Origin: Kutzneria sp. 744
GTDB lineage: Bacteria > Actinomycetota > Actinomycetes > Mycobacteriales > Pseudonocardiaceae
NCBI RefSeq assembly: GCF_000568255.1
Contig: NZ_KK037166.1
Coordinates: forward strand, 7,707,063-7,747,219
DNA: 40,157 bases
Reading direction: 5' to 3'
A model generated the notes under the pieces. It saw only the letters and a program-made list of their open reading frames with translations. It was not told the DNA's origin and made no database searches. This document shows positions 1-8,467 of this stretch, in pieces. The stretch's first letter is position 1; the number at the start of each line of letters is the position of its first letter. Both the position numbers and the translations under genes were made by a program.

Positions 1-261
1 GTGGTGCTGATCGGGCAGGACCGCGACGTGATCGCGGCCGCGCTGGCGCGACACGCGCCGGATGTCCCGGTCACCCAGGTGGCCTCGGGAGACGATGACG
101 CCATGACCAGAGCGGTTGACCTGGCCGGCGCTATCGCACATCCGGGTGATGTCGTGCTGTTGGCGCCGGCGGCGGCGTCCATGGACATGTTCACCGACTA
201 CGGGCATCGGGGGCGGGCATTCGCCGAGGCGGTGCTGAACCGTCTCGGGCTGCCGACATGA
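1..261 (+). CDS. murD: UDP-N-acetylmuramoylalanine--D-glutamate ligase, 3' end only
   Basis: This is the C-terminal 86 residues of MurD, the cytoplasmic ligase that adds D-glutamate to UDP-MurNAc-L-Ala in peptidoglycan precursor synthesis. The first base of the window falls inside the gene, so the apparent GTG at position 1 is an internal codon. The segment [20 protein letters not shown] followed by GRAF is the conserved C-terminal Mur ligase signature (a SPAxASxD motif and an F..RG-type motif). The stop TGA at 259-261 overlaps the ftsW ATG at 258, which indicates translational coupling in the dcw operon. The family assignment is firm because of the motif and the ftsW-murG-murC context. Confidence 0.93.
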   Translation: MVLIGQDRDVIAAALARHAPDVPVTQVASGDDDAMTRAVDLAGAIAHPGDVVLLAPAAASMDMFTDYGHRGRAFAEAVLNRLGLPT

Positions 262-1720
262 CCGCGTCCGTGGAACGGCCGGCCCGCTCGTCCCGCCGCA
301 AGGCCAAGGGCGGCCTGCTGGCCGGCGTGCGGCAGGGCCTGACCGCGTGGCTGAGCCGTCCGCTGGCGTCGTTCCACCTGCTGCTGGCCGTGTTCGGCCT
401 GCTGGCGGTGATCGGCCTGGTGATGGTGCTGTCCGCGTCGGCGGTGCAGGACGCGCAGAAGACCACGCTGTCCAGCTTCGGCAAGCCGATGCTGCTGGAC
501 TCGTTGGGCCTGATCGGGTTCTACCTCGGGCTGCGCGTCCCGCTTCGCTGGCTGCGCCAGTTCAGCCCCACCCTGCTGCTGATCGCCGGCGGCCTGCTGG
601 CGTTGGTGCTGACGCCGCTGGGCTCCGGCGCCAACGGCCGTGACCACTCCTGGTTCACGCTGGGCTCGCTGTCGTTCCAGCCGGTCGAGCTGGCCAAGGT
701 GGCGCTGGCGCTGTGGGGGGCGCACGTGCTCGTCACCAAGCGCGCGCTGCTGAGCCAGTACCGGCACCTGCTGGTGCCGCTGGTGCCGGTGTCCATGGTG
801 CTGTTCGCGCTGATCATGTTGCAGCCCGACCTGGGCAGCACCGTGAGCCTGGGCATCGTGCTGCTGGCCCTGCTCTGGTACGTCGGCGCGCCGGCCCGGC
901 TGTTCGCGGTCGTGCTGACCAGCGCCACCGCCGCGGTGATCGTGTCCTCGATCGGCAGCGGCTACCGCAGCGACCGCCTGACCGTGTTCCTCAACCCCGG
1001 CTCGGACCCGCTCGGCGCCGGCCAGCAGCCGCTGCAGGCGCTGTACGCGCTGGCCGACGGCGGCCTGTTCGGCCGCGGCCTCGGGCAGGGCGCGGCCAAG
1101 TTCGACTACCTGTCCAACGTGCAGAACGACTTCATCTTCGCCCTCATCGGCGAGGAGCTCGGCTTCATCGGCGCGATCGTGGTGCTCGGGCTGTTCGCCA
1201 TGCTCGCCGTCGTCGGCCTGCGCATCGCCGCCCGCAACACCGACCCGTGGATCCGGCTGGTGGCCGCCGCGCTGACCGCCTGGGTCGTCGGCCAGGCCGC
1301 CATCAACGTCGGCTACGTCATCGGGTTGCTTTCCGGTTCACGGGGCATCACACTGCCGCTCATCTGGGCGGGGCGGCACGTCAATCGTGAATAACCATGA
1401 TGGCGTTCGGAGATCCTCGCCAACTGCGCCCGCAAAGAGCCGGACGCGGTGGCAGCAAAAAAACTAAACACGGCCCCGGCCGGGTCGGCGGCCTGCTGCG
1501 CCTGCCGGCGCCCGAGCCGTACCGGCCGCCGGCCCAAAACAAACCGGTGCGACCATCGACACCGCCGCGCGGAGCCGCGCGCACCGGTGGCAGCCGGGCC
1601 GCCGCGCCCTCGCCCGAGGAGCGGCGACGGGTGCACCGCTCTGCGCCGCCGACCGAGTACCGGCGACGGAGCGCCTGGCACTCCGGACACGGACGTTCGA
1701 CAGAAGGAGGACGGCGTTGA
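258..1720 (+). CDS. ftsW: FtsW, septal peptidoglycan glycosyltransferase (SEDS family), 3' part frame-disrupted
   Basis: FtsW is the polytopic SEDS glycosyltransferase that polymerises septal peptidoglycan with its partner class B PBP. The uninterrupted frame runs 258-1394 (378 codons) with about ten hydrophobic segments. Conserved SEDS stretches include [16 protein letters not shown] and [18 protein letters not shown]. From about 1327 the frame is scrambled. The expected GLLPVTGITLPLISAGGTS region reads [17 protein letters not shown] and then stops. The pieces ACG-TCA-ATC-GTG, ACC-ATG-ATG-GCG-TTC and ATC-CTC-GCC-AAC-TGC-GCC-CGC-AAA-GAG recover the family C-terminus in three different frames. 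The Pro/Arg-rich tail ([12 protein letters not shown]) is open to the TGA at 1718-1720, where it overlaps the murG start. At least five single-base changes are needed. Most are apparent insertions in homopolymers, so sequence error is the likeliest cause. The start ATG overlaps the murD stop. Confidence 0.88.
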
Positions 1721-2819
1721 CCGCCCCAGACCGGATGGGCCCCTGCGTTGTCGTCGCGGGCGGCGGCACCGCCGGACACATCGAGCCGGCGCTGGCGCTG
1801 GCCGACGCCGTGATGCGGGCCCGGCCCGACGCCCGGGTGGTCGCGCTGGGCACCGCGCGCGGCCTGGAGAGCAAGATCGTGCCGGCCCGCGGCTACCCGC
1901 TGGAGATGATCCCGCCGGTGCCGATGCCCCGTAAGCCCTCGCCCGACCTGCTCAAGATGCCGCTCAAGGTCCGGGACGCGATCAAGCAGACCCGGGCCGT
2001 GCTGGACCGGGTCGGCGCGGACGTGGTGGTCGGCTTCGGCGGCTACGTGTCGCTGCCGGCCTACCTGGCCGCCCGCGGCAAGGTGCCGATCGTCGTGCAC
2101 GAGGCCAACGCCCGCGCGGGCCTGGCCAACAAGGTGGGCGCGAAATTCGCCGCCAAGGTCGCCGCCGCGGTGCCCGGGTCCGGGCTGCCGGACGCGCAGG
2201 TGATCGGCATCCCGCTGCGCTACTCGATAAAAAAAAATGGACCGCGCGGCGCTGCGCGCGCAGGCCCGCCAGTACTTCGGCCTGCACCCGACGGCCCCGG
2301 TGCTGTTCGTGTCCGGTGGCTCGCAGGGCGCCCAAAAAGCTGAACAACGCCGTGTCCAACGCCGCCGCCGCGTTCGCCCGCGCCGGCGTTAGCGTGCTAC
2401 ACGCCCACGGCCCCAAGAACTCGCTCGTGGTGCAGCAGGTGCCGGGCGCGCCGCCGTACGTGGCGGTGCCGTACGTGGAGCGGATGGACCTCGCCTACGC
2501 GGCGGCCGATCTGATGCTGTGCCGTTCCGGCGCGATGACCGTGGCCGAGGTGTCCGCGGTCGGCCTGCCGGCGGTGTTCGTGCCGCTGCCGCACGGCAAC
2601 GGCGAGCAGTCGCTCAACGCGCTGCCGATCGTGGAGGCCGGCGGCGGCCTGCTCATCCCGGACGAGGAGCTCACGCCCGAGCGGGTCGTGGAGGAAGTGC
2701 TGCCGCTGGCGGGCGACCGCACGCGGTTGGCCGTGATGAGCAACGCCGCCCGCTCCGGCGGTCACCGCGTCGCCGCGGACGTGTTGGCGCAGATGGTTCT
2801 CTCGGTGGTGAACAAGTGA
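1717..2819 (+). CDS. murG: MurG, UDP-GlcNAc transferase making lipid II (two +1 frame breaks)
   Basis: MurG is the peripheral GT28 glycosyltransferase that adds GlcNAc to lipid I to form lipid II. The TTG start at 1717 has a strong ribosome binding site (AAGGAGG, 1704-1710) and overlaps the ftsW stop. The N-terminal glycine loop [10 protein letters not shown] is at residues 15-24, [14 protein letters not shown] follows, and the C-terminal donor site has the expected [20 protein letters not shown]. Two breaks interrupt it: a run of nine A at 2229-2237 and a run of five A at 2334-2338. Removing one A from each gives a continuous protein of about 366 aa, the usual size. ATA-AAA-AAA codons are very unusual for this genome, which supports base-calling error. 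Transcriptional slippage on A9 is a less likely alternative. The stop TGA overlaps the murC GTG. Confidence 0.9.
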
Positions 2820-4174
2820 TCCCTCCCATCCACTTCGTCGGCATCGGTGGCGCCGGCATGAGCGGCATCGCCCGCATCCTGCTGGCCCGCGGCGTCGAGG
2901 TGTCCGGCTCGGACGCCAAGGACTCGCGCACGGTGCTCGCGCTGCGGGCCCAGGGCGCGCGTATCGAGCTGGGGCACGCGGCGTCGCACCTCGGCAACGC
3001 GCAGACGCTCGTGATCTCCACCGCCATCAAGCAGGACAACCCGGAGCTGGTCGAGGCCAAGGCGCGCGGCATCACCGTGCTGCATCGGTCGCAGGCGCTG
3101 GCGTCGCTGATGGTTGGTCGCCGTGCGGCGTGCATCGCCGGCACGCACGGCAAGACGTCCACGACGTCCATGCTCACGGTGGCGTTGCAGCACTGCGGCG
3201 TCGACCCGTCCTTCGCCATCGGTGGCGACCTCAACGAGTCCGGGGCCAACGCCCACCACGGCAGCGGCGACGTCTTCGTGGCCGAGGCCGACGAGAGCGA
3301 CGGCTCCTTCCTGGTGTTCTCGCCGTCGGTCGCGGTCGTCACCAACGTCGAGGCCGATCACCTGGACCACCACGGCACCGTCGAGGCGTACGTGGGGGTC
3401 TTCGACTCCTTCGTGCAGCGCATCGAGCCCGACGGCGTGCTGATCGCGTGCTCCGACGACCCGGGCTCGGCGGCTTTGGCCGACCGTGCGGAGAAGCTCG
3501 GCGTGCGGGTCCGGCGCTACGGCGCCGACGGCCCCGACGCGCGGATCCTGTCGTACGAGCCGGTGGAGACCGGTGGCCTGGCCGTCGTGGAGATCGAGGG
3601 CGCGCAGGTCGAGGTCCACACCGCCGTTCCCGGCGCGCACATGGCTTCCAACGCCGTCGCCGCACTGCTGGCCGGCCTGGAACTCGGCGCTCCGTTGGAG
3701 GGGTTGCTGGCCGGGCTCGCCGCCTTCGGCGGTGTGCGGCGGCGGTTCGAGTTCAAGGGCGTCGTCAGCGGCGTCCGCCTCTACGACGACTACGCGCATC
3801 ACCCCACCGAGGTCGCCGCCGCTCTCAAGGCCGCCCGGCCGGTGGCCGGCGACGGTCGGCTGCTGGTGATCTTCCAGCCGCACCTGTACTCGCGGACCCG
3901 GGAGTTCTCCACCCAGTTCGGCGAGGCCCTCGGCCTGGCCGACGAGGTTGTGGTGCTGGACGTCTACGGCGCTCGCGAGGACCCCATGCCCGGCGTGACC
4001 GGGGTTCTGGTCGCCGACGCCGTGAGCCTGCCCGAGGGGGCGGTGCACTACGAGCCGTCGTTCGACCGGATTCCGGCGCTGATCGCCGGTGTCGTCAAGC
4101 CCGGGGACCTGGTGCTGACCATGGGCGCCGGCGACGTGACCATGCTCGGTCCCGAGATCCTCGCGGCCCTATGA
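2816..4174 (+). CDS. murC: UDP-N-acetylmuramate--L-alanine ligase
   Basis: MurC is the cytoplasmic ATP-dependent ligase that adds L-alanine to UDP-MurNAc, the first step of stem peptide synthesis. The 452-residue protein is the normal family length. The N-terminal Rossmann motif [11 protein letters not shown] lies at residues 9-19, the ATP loop GTHGKTST at 109-116, the central [10 protein letters not shown] metal-binding segment follows, and the C-terminal domain has [10 protein letters not shown] and FQPHLYSRT. The GTG start at 2816 is chosen because it overlaps the murG stop and places the Rossmann fold at the extreme N-terminus; the frame is open further upstream but only as a shadow inside murG. 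The stop TGA (4172-4174) overlaps the ftsQ ATG. No sequence defect is seen. Confidence 0.97.
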   Translation: MIPPIHFVGIGGAGMSGIARILLARGVEVSGSDAKDSRTVLALRAQGARIELGHAASHLGNAQTLVISTAIKQDNPELVEAKARGITVLHRSQALASLMVGRRAACIAGTHGKTSTTSMLTVALQHCGVDPSFAIGGDLNESGANAHHGSGDVFVAEADESDGSFLVFSPSVAVVTNVEADHLDHHGTVEAYVGVFDSFVQRIEPDGVLIACSDDPGSAALADRAEKLGVRVRRYGADGPDARILSYEPVETGGLAVVEIEGAQVEVHTAVPGAHMASNAVAALLAGLELGAPLEGLLAGLAAFGGVRRRFEFKGVVSGVRLYDDYAHHPTEVAAALKAARPVAGDGRLLVIFQPHLYSRTREFSTQFGEALGLADEVVVLDVYGAREDPMPGVTGVLVADAVSLPEGAVHYEPSFDRIPALIAGVVKPGDLVLTMGAGDVTMLGPEILAAL

Positions 4175-5250
4175 GCGAAGAGGACCCGACCCGCCGCCGC
4201 CCCGACCCCGGGGCGGGCTCCGACGTGCCCGCCTCCGGCGCTTCCGGCTCCGGCCGGCCGGAGCCGGGCCGCTCGGGCTCGGGGCAGGCTGGTTCTGGGG
4301 ACGCCCGCTCGGATCGTGGCGGCGCTGATCGTGGCGGCGCTGATCGGTCGGGTTCCTCGCGAGCGGGCGCCGACCCGCGGTCCGACTCCGCTCGGACCGG
4401 TTCGCGGGACTCGCGTGCGGACCGGTCTCGCTCGGGCCGGGTCGGCTCCGGCGGCGCCCGCCCCGGCCGGGGCGGTTCCACCCGCTCCTCCTCCGAGCGT
4501 TCCAGCGGCGAGCGTGTCGTCTCCGACCGGGCCCGGCGCACCACCCGCACCCGTTCTCGCCGTCGCGACCCCCGCCGCGGCAAGATCATCCGCCGCCGCA
4601 TCGTCGCCCTCGTGGTCGTGTTCGGCACGCTCGGGCTGCTGTACGGCGTCTACTTCACGCCGCTGCTCGGCGTGCGGTCCGTGGAGGTGCTGGGCACCAA
4701 GGACCTCACCAAGCCCCAGGTCCTCGACGCCGCCGCCGTGCCGTCGGGCAATCCCATGCTGACCATCGACCTGGCCGCCATCCGCGACCGGGTCGCCGCC
4801 CTCAACCGGGTCGCCTCCGTCAACGTCTCCCGGTCCTGGCCCGCCACCGTCCGCATCGACGTCGCCGAGCGCGTCGCCGTCGGCGTGATCAAGACTCCCG
4901 GCGGCGCGCACCTGATCGACCACACCGCCAAGGACTTCGCCACCGTCCCCTCGGCCCCCGCCGGCCTGCCCGAGCTGCAGCTGACCAGCTCCGCCATCAC
5001 CGACCCGACCGCCGTCGCCGTCGTCCAGGTGCTCATGGCCGTGCCCGAGAAGATCCGCGCCGAGGTCCTGTCCGTGTCCGCCAAGTCCCCCAACTCGGTC
5101 GTCCTGGCGCTGTCCGCCGGCCGCCAGGTCCGCTGGGGCGGCACCGCCGACTCCCCCCGCAAGGCCGCCGTCCTCGCCGCCCTGATGTCCCAGCCCGGCA
5201 AGGTCTACGACGTCTCCAGCCCCCAGCTGGCCACCATCTCCAACCCGTAG
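4171..5250 (+). CDS. ftsQ: FtsQ/DivIB-type cell division protein with long Ser/Arg/Gly-rich N-terminus
   Basis: FtsQ is a bitopic divisome protein that links early and late division proteins and recruits FtsL/FtsB and FtsW/FtsI. The 359-aa product has a hydrophilic, probably disordered cytoplasmic region (residues 1-140) rich in Ser, Arg, Gly and Asp with repeated [12 protein letters not shown]-like units. A single transmembrane helix follows at about 143-162, then an extracytoplasmic POTRA domain (about 165-235, beginning [13 protein letters not shown]) and the FtsQ/DivIB C-terminal domain. The cytoplasmic tail is longer than in E. coli, as is common in actinomycetes. The ATG start overlaps the murC stop. 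After the TAG-terminated end the operon is interrupted by an opposite-strand gene and repeats before ftsZ. Confidence 0.93.
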   Translation: MSEEDPTRRRPDPGAGSDVPASGASGSGRPEPGRSGSGQAGSGDARSDRGGADRGGADRSGSSRAGADPRSDSARTGSRDSRADRSRSGRVGSGGARPGRGGSTRSSSERSSGERVVSDRARRTTRTRSRRRDPRRGKIIRRRIVALVVVFGTLGLLYGVYFTPLLGVRSVEVLGTKDLTKPQVLDAAAVPSGNPMLTIDLAAIRDRVAALNRVASVNVSRSWPATVRIDVAERVAVGVIKTPGGAHLIDHTAKDFATVPSAPAGLPELQLTSSAITDPTAVAVVQVLMAVPEKIRAEVLSVSAKSPNSVVLALSAGRQVRWGGTADSPRKAAVLAALMSQPGKVYDVSSPQLATISNP

Positions 5251-5311
5251 ACCCCGGCGCGTGGCAAGGCGGAAACGCCCGCCGCCCAACCCCACCGCGC
5301 CCCCAGCAACG

Positions 5312-5424
5312 CGAGTCCCGCTCTCGGGCGGGAGAGTTCTGTCCTCGGGCCCACCCACCCGACGCGACCACGCTGGAAAATGCCCGAGGGCGGAACTCGC
5401 CCTGGCGCCCGAGAACGTGACTCG
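5312..5424. repeat. Long imperfect inverted repeat downstream of ftsQ
   Basis: Left arm 5312-5350 (begins CGAGTCCCG, ends CCTCGGGC) and right arm 5382-5424 (begins GCCCGAGG, ends GTGACTCG) are imperfect reverse complements of about 40 nt separated by about 31 nt. The shared blocks are CGAGT, TCTCGGGCG, GAGTTC and CCTCGGGC. It lies between the convergent ends of ftsQ and the threonine-synthase-like gene. It may act as a bidirectional terminator or be a MITE/REP-like element. Confidence 0.6.
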
Positions 5425-5445
5425 CGGGGGTCTGCCTAGAAGCGC

Positions 5446-5479
5446 ATTTCGGTGTGACGCTAAGCGTGACTCGCCGGGG
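5446..5479 (+). repeat. Dispersed 34-nt element, copy 1
   Basis: This segment starts ATTTCGGTGTG and ends AGCGTGACTCGCCGGGG. A near-copy with about six differences occurs in reverse orientation at 18594-18627. It covers the last codons and stop of the threonine-synthase-like gene. A further partial copy, GTGACTCGCGGGGG, is at 5417-5430. Function is unknown; both full copies sit at gene 3' ends. Confidence 0.6.
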
Positions 5480-6566
5480 TCCACCCGGTCTTCAGCCCCG
5501 CGCCCGACAGCGGCACCACAACCTCACCCCACGCCCCGTCCTCCGCGGCCACCGCCGCGGCCCAGCACACCGCCGCCGTGTCCTCCACGTACCACCCGCG
5601 CCGCGCCAGCTCTTCCCGGCCGGACAGCACCTGGTCCTCCGTCACGGTCACGATCTCGTCCACCGCCGCCAGAATCTCCGCTCCCCGAGCCGGCGCCGAG
5701 ATGGCGATCCCCTCGGCGATGGTGGCGGAAGCCTCCACCGGGAGCGGCTCGGCCGAACCCGCGCGCCAAGCGGCAGCCAAGGGTGCACAGTTCGCTGCCT
5801 GTACGGCCACGATGCGAGGGGCCGACGGGATCAGTCCGGCGGCGAGCAACCCTGCCACCGCTCGGGTGACTCCGAGCACCAAAGTGCCGTTCCCCACCGG
5901 CAGCACGAAGGTGTCGGGCAGCCGTCCGCCCAACTGCTCCCAGACCTCGAACGCATACGTCGCGGTGCCGAGGTGGAACACCGGGTTGTAGACGTGGCTC
6001 GCGTAGAAGGCGTCGCCCTGCTCCACGGCCGCGATGGCCGCGGCGGCGGTCGCCTCGCGGTTGCCGGGCACCAGGTTGATGACCGCGCCGTGCGCCCTGA
6101 CCTGGGCGATCTTCTTCGGCGAGGTGGACTCCGGCACGAAGATCTCGGCCGGCAGACCGACCCGGGCCGAGTAGGCCGCGACGGCGGTGCCGGCGTTTCC
6201 GCTGGAGTCGGCGATCACCTTCGACGCCCCGGCAGCCAAGGCCTGCGCCACCAGCAGGACCACGCCGCGGTCCTTGAACGACAGGGTCGGGCTCGCGTAC
6301 TCGACCTTGACGGAAATGCCGTCGCCGGCGGACAGCAGTGGCGTGATTCCCTCACCGAGCGTGGCCGTCTGCCACAGCTGCGCCGGCACGCCGAGGGCCT
6401 CGGCGTATCGCCAGGTCGTCAGGGGGCGACCGGCCAACTCGGCCAGCGGCACGGGCGCCGCGGGCGGCGCGGCCAGCCGCATCGGCACGCCACAGCAGCG
6501 CCACGCCGGATCGATGAACTCGAACTGTCGACCGCACTCGGGGCACATGCGCACAGGGCCAGTCAC
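5460..6566 (-). CDS. Threonine-synthase-like PLP-dependent enzyme
   Basis: This is a fold-type II PLP enzyme of the threonine synthase family, which converts O-phosphohomoserine to threonine in the canonical members. With the GTG start at 6566 it is 368 aa. The N-terminus carries a small zinc-ribbon-like element (MCPECG, then CCG about 14 residues later). The PLP lysine is Lys98 in LSFKDRG, followed by the asparagine loop SSGNAGTA and the phosphate-binding GNGTLVLG. The GTG is preferred because a TACGGT -10 box lies 6 nt upstream, which fits a leaderless mRNA; the ATG at 6548 is the alternative. It is on the minus strand between ftsQ and ftsZ, which are usually neighbours, so it appears to be an insertion into the dcw cluster. 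The exact substrate is uncertain because paralogues of threonine synthase exist in these genomes. Confidence 0.85.
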   Translation of the reverse strand: MTGPVRMCPECGRQFEFIDPAWRCCGVPMRLAAPPAAPVPLAELAGRPLTTWRYAEALGVPAQLWQTATLGEGITPLLSAGDGISVKVEYASPTLSFKDRGVVLLVAQALAAGASKVIADSSGNAGTAVAAYSARVGLPAEIFVPESTSPKKIAQVRAHGAVINLVPGNREATAAAAIAAVEQGDAFYASHVYNPVFHLGTATYAFEVWEQLGGRLPDTFVLPVGNGTLVLGVTRAVAGLLAAGLIPSAPRIVAVQAANCAPLAAAWRAGSAEPLPVEASATIAEGIAISAPARGAEILAAVDEIVTVTEDQVLSGREELARRGWYVEDTAAVCWAAAVAAEDGAWGEVVVPLSGAGLKTGWTPASHA

Positions 6567-6572
6567 GCCTCC

Positions 6573-6578
6573 ACCGTA
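6573..6578 (-). promoter_or_regulatory. -10 box for leaderless threonine-synthase-like gene
   Basis: On the minus strand TACGGT matches TANNNT and ends 6 nt before the GTG at 6566, the spacing expected if transcription starts at or next to the start codon. No clear -35 is visible. Confidence 0.45.
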
Positions 6579-6886
6579 GTGGCTACCCACCGTGACCGCG
6601 GCCGGGTCGGAGGTGATCTCCGTCAACGGGGCCGCCGCGCCTTGTTCCACAAGTGAGGCCCCGGTGTCCGGGAACGCGCCGGACCTCGCCCCGCGCCACA
6701 CGGGTGACGGCCGCACAGACTACGCTCTGCATTGCGTGGTTCGGCTTGGATGCCGTACTCGGGGACATGCCTGAAAGAGGTGCGGCCGGTGCTCGGCCGT
6801 CGAAGACCTGGGTCCGTGTTCGGCGTGGCTGCTGGACCGTCGCACCTGTGGTGCATACCGTCCACCCCAATGTCGGGGTTGACATA

Positions 6887-6915
6887 ACTCGAAGCCTCTG
6901 GTTGAGGTTGAGAGT
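6887..6915 (+). promoter_or_regulatory. ftsZ upstream region with TTGACA and inverted repeat
   Basis: The 438-nt gap between 6567 and 7004 has no convincing gene. At 6879-6884 there is TTGACA, followed by an imperfect inverted repeat ACTCGAAGCCTC (6887-6898) and GAGGTTGAGAGT (6904-6915) with a 5-nt spacer, 9 of 12 positions matching. I recall similar AACTC..CCTC / GAGG..GAGTT arrangements upstream of ftsZ in other actinobacteria. A convincing -10 hexamer is not visible, so its role as promoter or operator is inferred. Confidence 0.45.
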
Positions 6916-7004
6916 TTGACCGGAGCCTGGCCGGGGGCGGCCAGGACGGGAAGGTGACCACCGCAGGACGAGAGCTCGGTACCACGATCAGGAAGGCGGA
7001 TCCG

Positions 7005-8345
7005 ATGACGCCCCCGCACAACTACCTCGCGGTGATCAAGGTCGTCGGCATCGGCGGCGGCGGCGTCAACGCCGTCAACCGCATGATCGAGGTCGGGCTC
7101 AAGGGCGTCGAGTTCATCGCGGTGAACACCGACGCGCAGGCCCTGCTGATGTCCGATGCGGACGTCAAGCTGGACATCGGCCGCGAGCTGACACGCGGCC
7201 TCGGCGCCGGGGCCAACCCCGAGGTCGGACACAAGGCCGCCGAAGACCACCGTGAGGAGATCGAGGAGGTCCTCAAGGGGGCCGACATGGTCTTCGTGAC
7301 GGCCGGCGAGGGCGGCGGCACGGGCACCGGCGGTGCGCCGGTGGTCGCCTCCATCGCCCGCAAGCTCGGCGCGCTCACCATCGGCGTGGTCACGCGGCCG
7401 TTCAGCTTCGAGGGCAAGCGCCGTGCGAAGCAGGCCGACGACGGCATCACGCAGCTGCGCAACGAGTGCGACACCCTGATCGTCATTCCCAACGACCGGC
7501 TGCTCCAGCTCGGCGACGTGGGCGTGAGCCTGATGGACGCCTTCCGCTCCGCGGACGAGGTGCTGCTGTCCGGTGTCCAGGGCATCACCGACCTGATCAC
7601 CACGCCCGGTCTGATCAACCTGGACTTCGCCGACGTGAAGAGCGTCATGTCCGGGGCCGGCAGCGCGCTCATGGGCATCGGCTCGGCACGGGGTGAGGGC
7701 CGGGCGGTGCAGGCCGCCCAGAAGGCGATCAACTCGCCCCTGCTGGAGGCGTCCATGGACGGCGCGCACGGCGTGCTGCTGGCCATCGCAGGCGGCTCCG
7801 ACCTGGGCCTGTTCGAGATCAACGAGTCCGCGTCGCTGGTTCAGGAGGCGGCGCACCCGGACGCCAACATCATCTTCGGCACGGTCATCGACGACTCGCT
7901 CGGCGACGAGGTTCGGGTCACGGTGATCGCCGCGGGTTTTGACAGTGGCGGGCCGACGCACAAGAAGCTGGAGCCAACCGCGCTGACCTCGCCCCCGCGG
8001 TCAAGCACGGCCACTGCCGTCGCCGAGTCGGGCCAGATCAGCAACCCGGTGCCGCAGCAGCAGGTTCAGCCGTCGTCCCCGCCGCCAGTCCAGCACCACC
8101 ACGCGCCGCCCGTGACACACACCCCGCAGCCGTCCAACGGCTACACCGCGGTACCGCCGGCCAACACGGGCTACCAGCCGCAGAACACCGCGGGCCAGGG
8201 CAACTCGGGCCTGCCGCCGGTCAGCCGCCCCACCCAGGGCAACGGCTACTCGACGGAGCGCCCCGGCTCGCTCCCCTCCCGCGGCGTCCCGCTGCCCGAG
8301 GACCCCGACGACGAGGTCGACGTGCCGCCCTTCATGCGGCGCTGA
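7005..8345 (+). CDS. ftsZ: Cell division GTPase FtsZ
   Basis: FtsZ is the tubulin homologue that polymerises into the Z ring and scaffolds the divisome. The protein is 446 aa. The nucleotide loop [13 protein letters not shown] is near residues 15-27, the tubulin signature GGGTGTG is at 103-109, and the catalytic T7 loop NLDFAD is at 205-210. A Pro/Gln/Ser-rich linker (about 325-430) leads to the conserved C-terminal peptide [12 protein letters not shown], which binds SepF, FtsW and other partners in actinobacteria. The ATG at 7005 has an AGGAAGG ribosome binding site and puts the Rossmann strand at the N-terminus; the longer in-frame start at 6954 is less likely. FtsZ has its own long upstream region, so it is probably transcribed separately from ftsQ here. 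Confidence 0.98.
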   Translation: MTPPHNYLAVIKVVGIGGGGVNAVNRMIEVGLKGVEFIAVNTDAQALLMSDADVKLDIGRELTRGLGAGANPEVGHKAAEDHREEIEEVLKGADMVFVTAGEGGGTGTGGAPVVASIARKLGALTIGVVTRPFSFEGKRRAKQADDGITQLRNECDTLIVIPNDRLLQLGDVGVSLMDAFRSADEVLLSGVQGITDLITTPGLINLDFADVKSVMSGAGSALMGIGSARGEGRAVQAAQKAINSPLLEASMDGAHGVLLAIAGGSDLGLFEINESASLVQEAAHPDANIIFGTVIDDSLGDEVRVTVIAAGFDSGGPTHKKLEPTALTSPPRSSTATAVAESGQISNPVPQQQVQPSSPPPVQHHHAPPVTHTPQPSNGYTAVPPANTGYQPQNTAGQGNSGLPPVSRPTQGNGYSTERPGSLPSRGVPLPEDPDDEVDVPPFMRR

Positions 8346-8350
8346 CATCG

Positions 8351-8367
8351 GCGCGCGTTCCGCGCGC
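8351..8367 (+). terminator. GC-rich hairpin directly after ftsZ
   Basis: GCGCGCG (8351-8357), loop TTC, CGCGCGC (8361-8367) form a perfect 7-bp stem 5 nt after the ftsZ stop. It has no U-tract, as is usual for actinomycete terminator-like hairpins. Confidence 0.5.
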
Positions 8368-8380
8368 GACCGACCTTTTG

Positions 8381-8438
8381 TGCAGGGGAAGGACGCCTTA
8401 AGCCGCGTTGGAACGCGGGTAAGGCGTCCTTCCCTGCA
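8381..8438. terminator. Long stem-loop between ftsZ and pgeF
   Basis: The arm TGCAGGGGAAGGACGCCTTA (8381-8400) pairs with 8420-8438 with one bulged G. The loop itself contains a CCGCGT/ACGCGG stem (8403-8418). The AAGGACGCCTTA / TAAGGCGTCCTT palindrome resembles repeats seen between genes in Pseudonocardiaceae. It is either a strong terminator or a dispersed palindromic repeat. Confidence 0.6.
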
Positions 8439-8467
8439 TCACGTCCGGCGCCTGGAAGAATCGCCCC

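Noticed and set aside
2229-2237. A9 run in murG as a programmed slippage site
   Set aside because: Not favoured: it sits in a stretch with many other indels, uses codons foreign to the genome, and MurG is not known to use frameshifting. Kept only as a checkable alternative.
2762-4048. Long minus-strand ORF opposite murC (428 codons)
   Set aside because: It is a shadow of murC: its composition is His/Asp/Gly/Arg-rich antisense of GC-biased codons, with no family motif or ribosome binding site.
6567-6716. Longer N-terminus for the threonine-synthase-like gene (start at 6716)
   Set aside because: The extra residues are not family-like, and a leaderless promoter and zinc-ribbon start point to 6566 or 6548.
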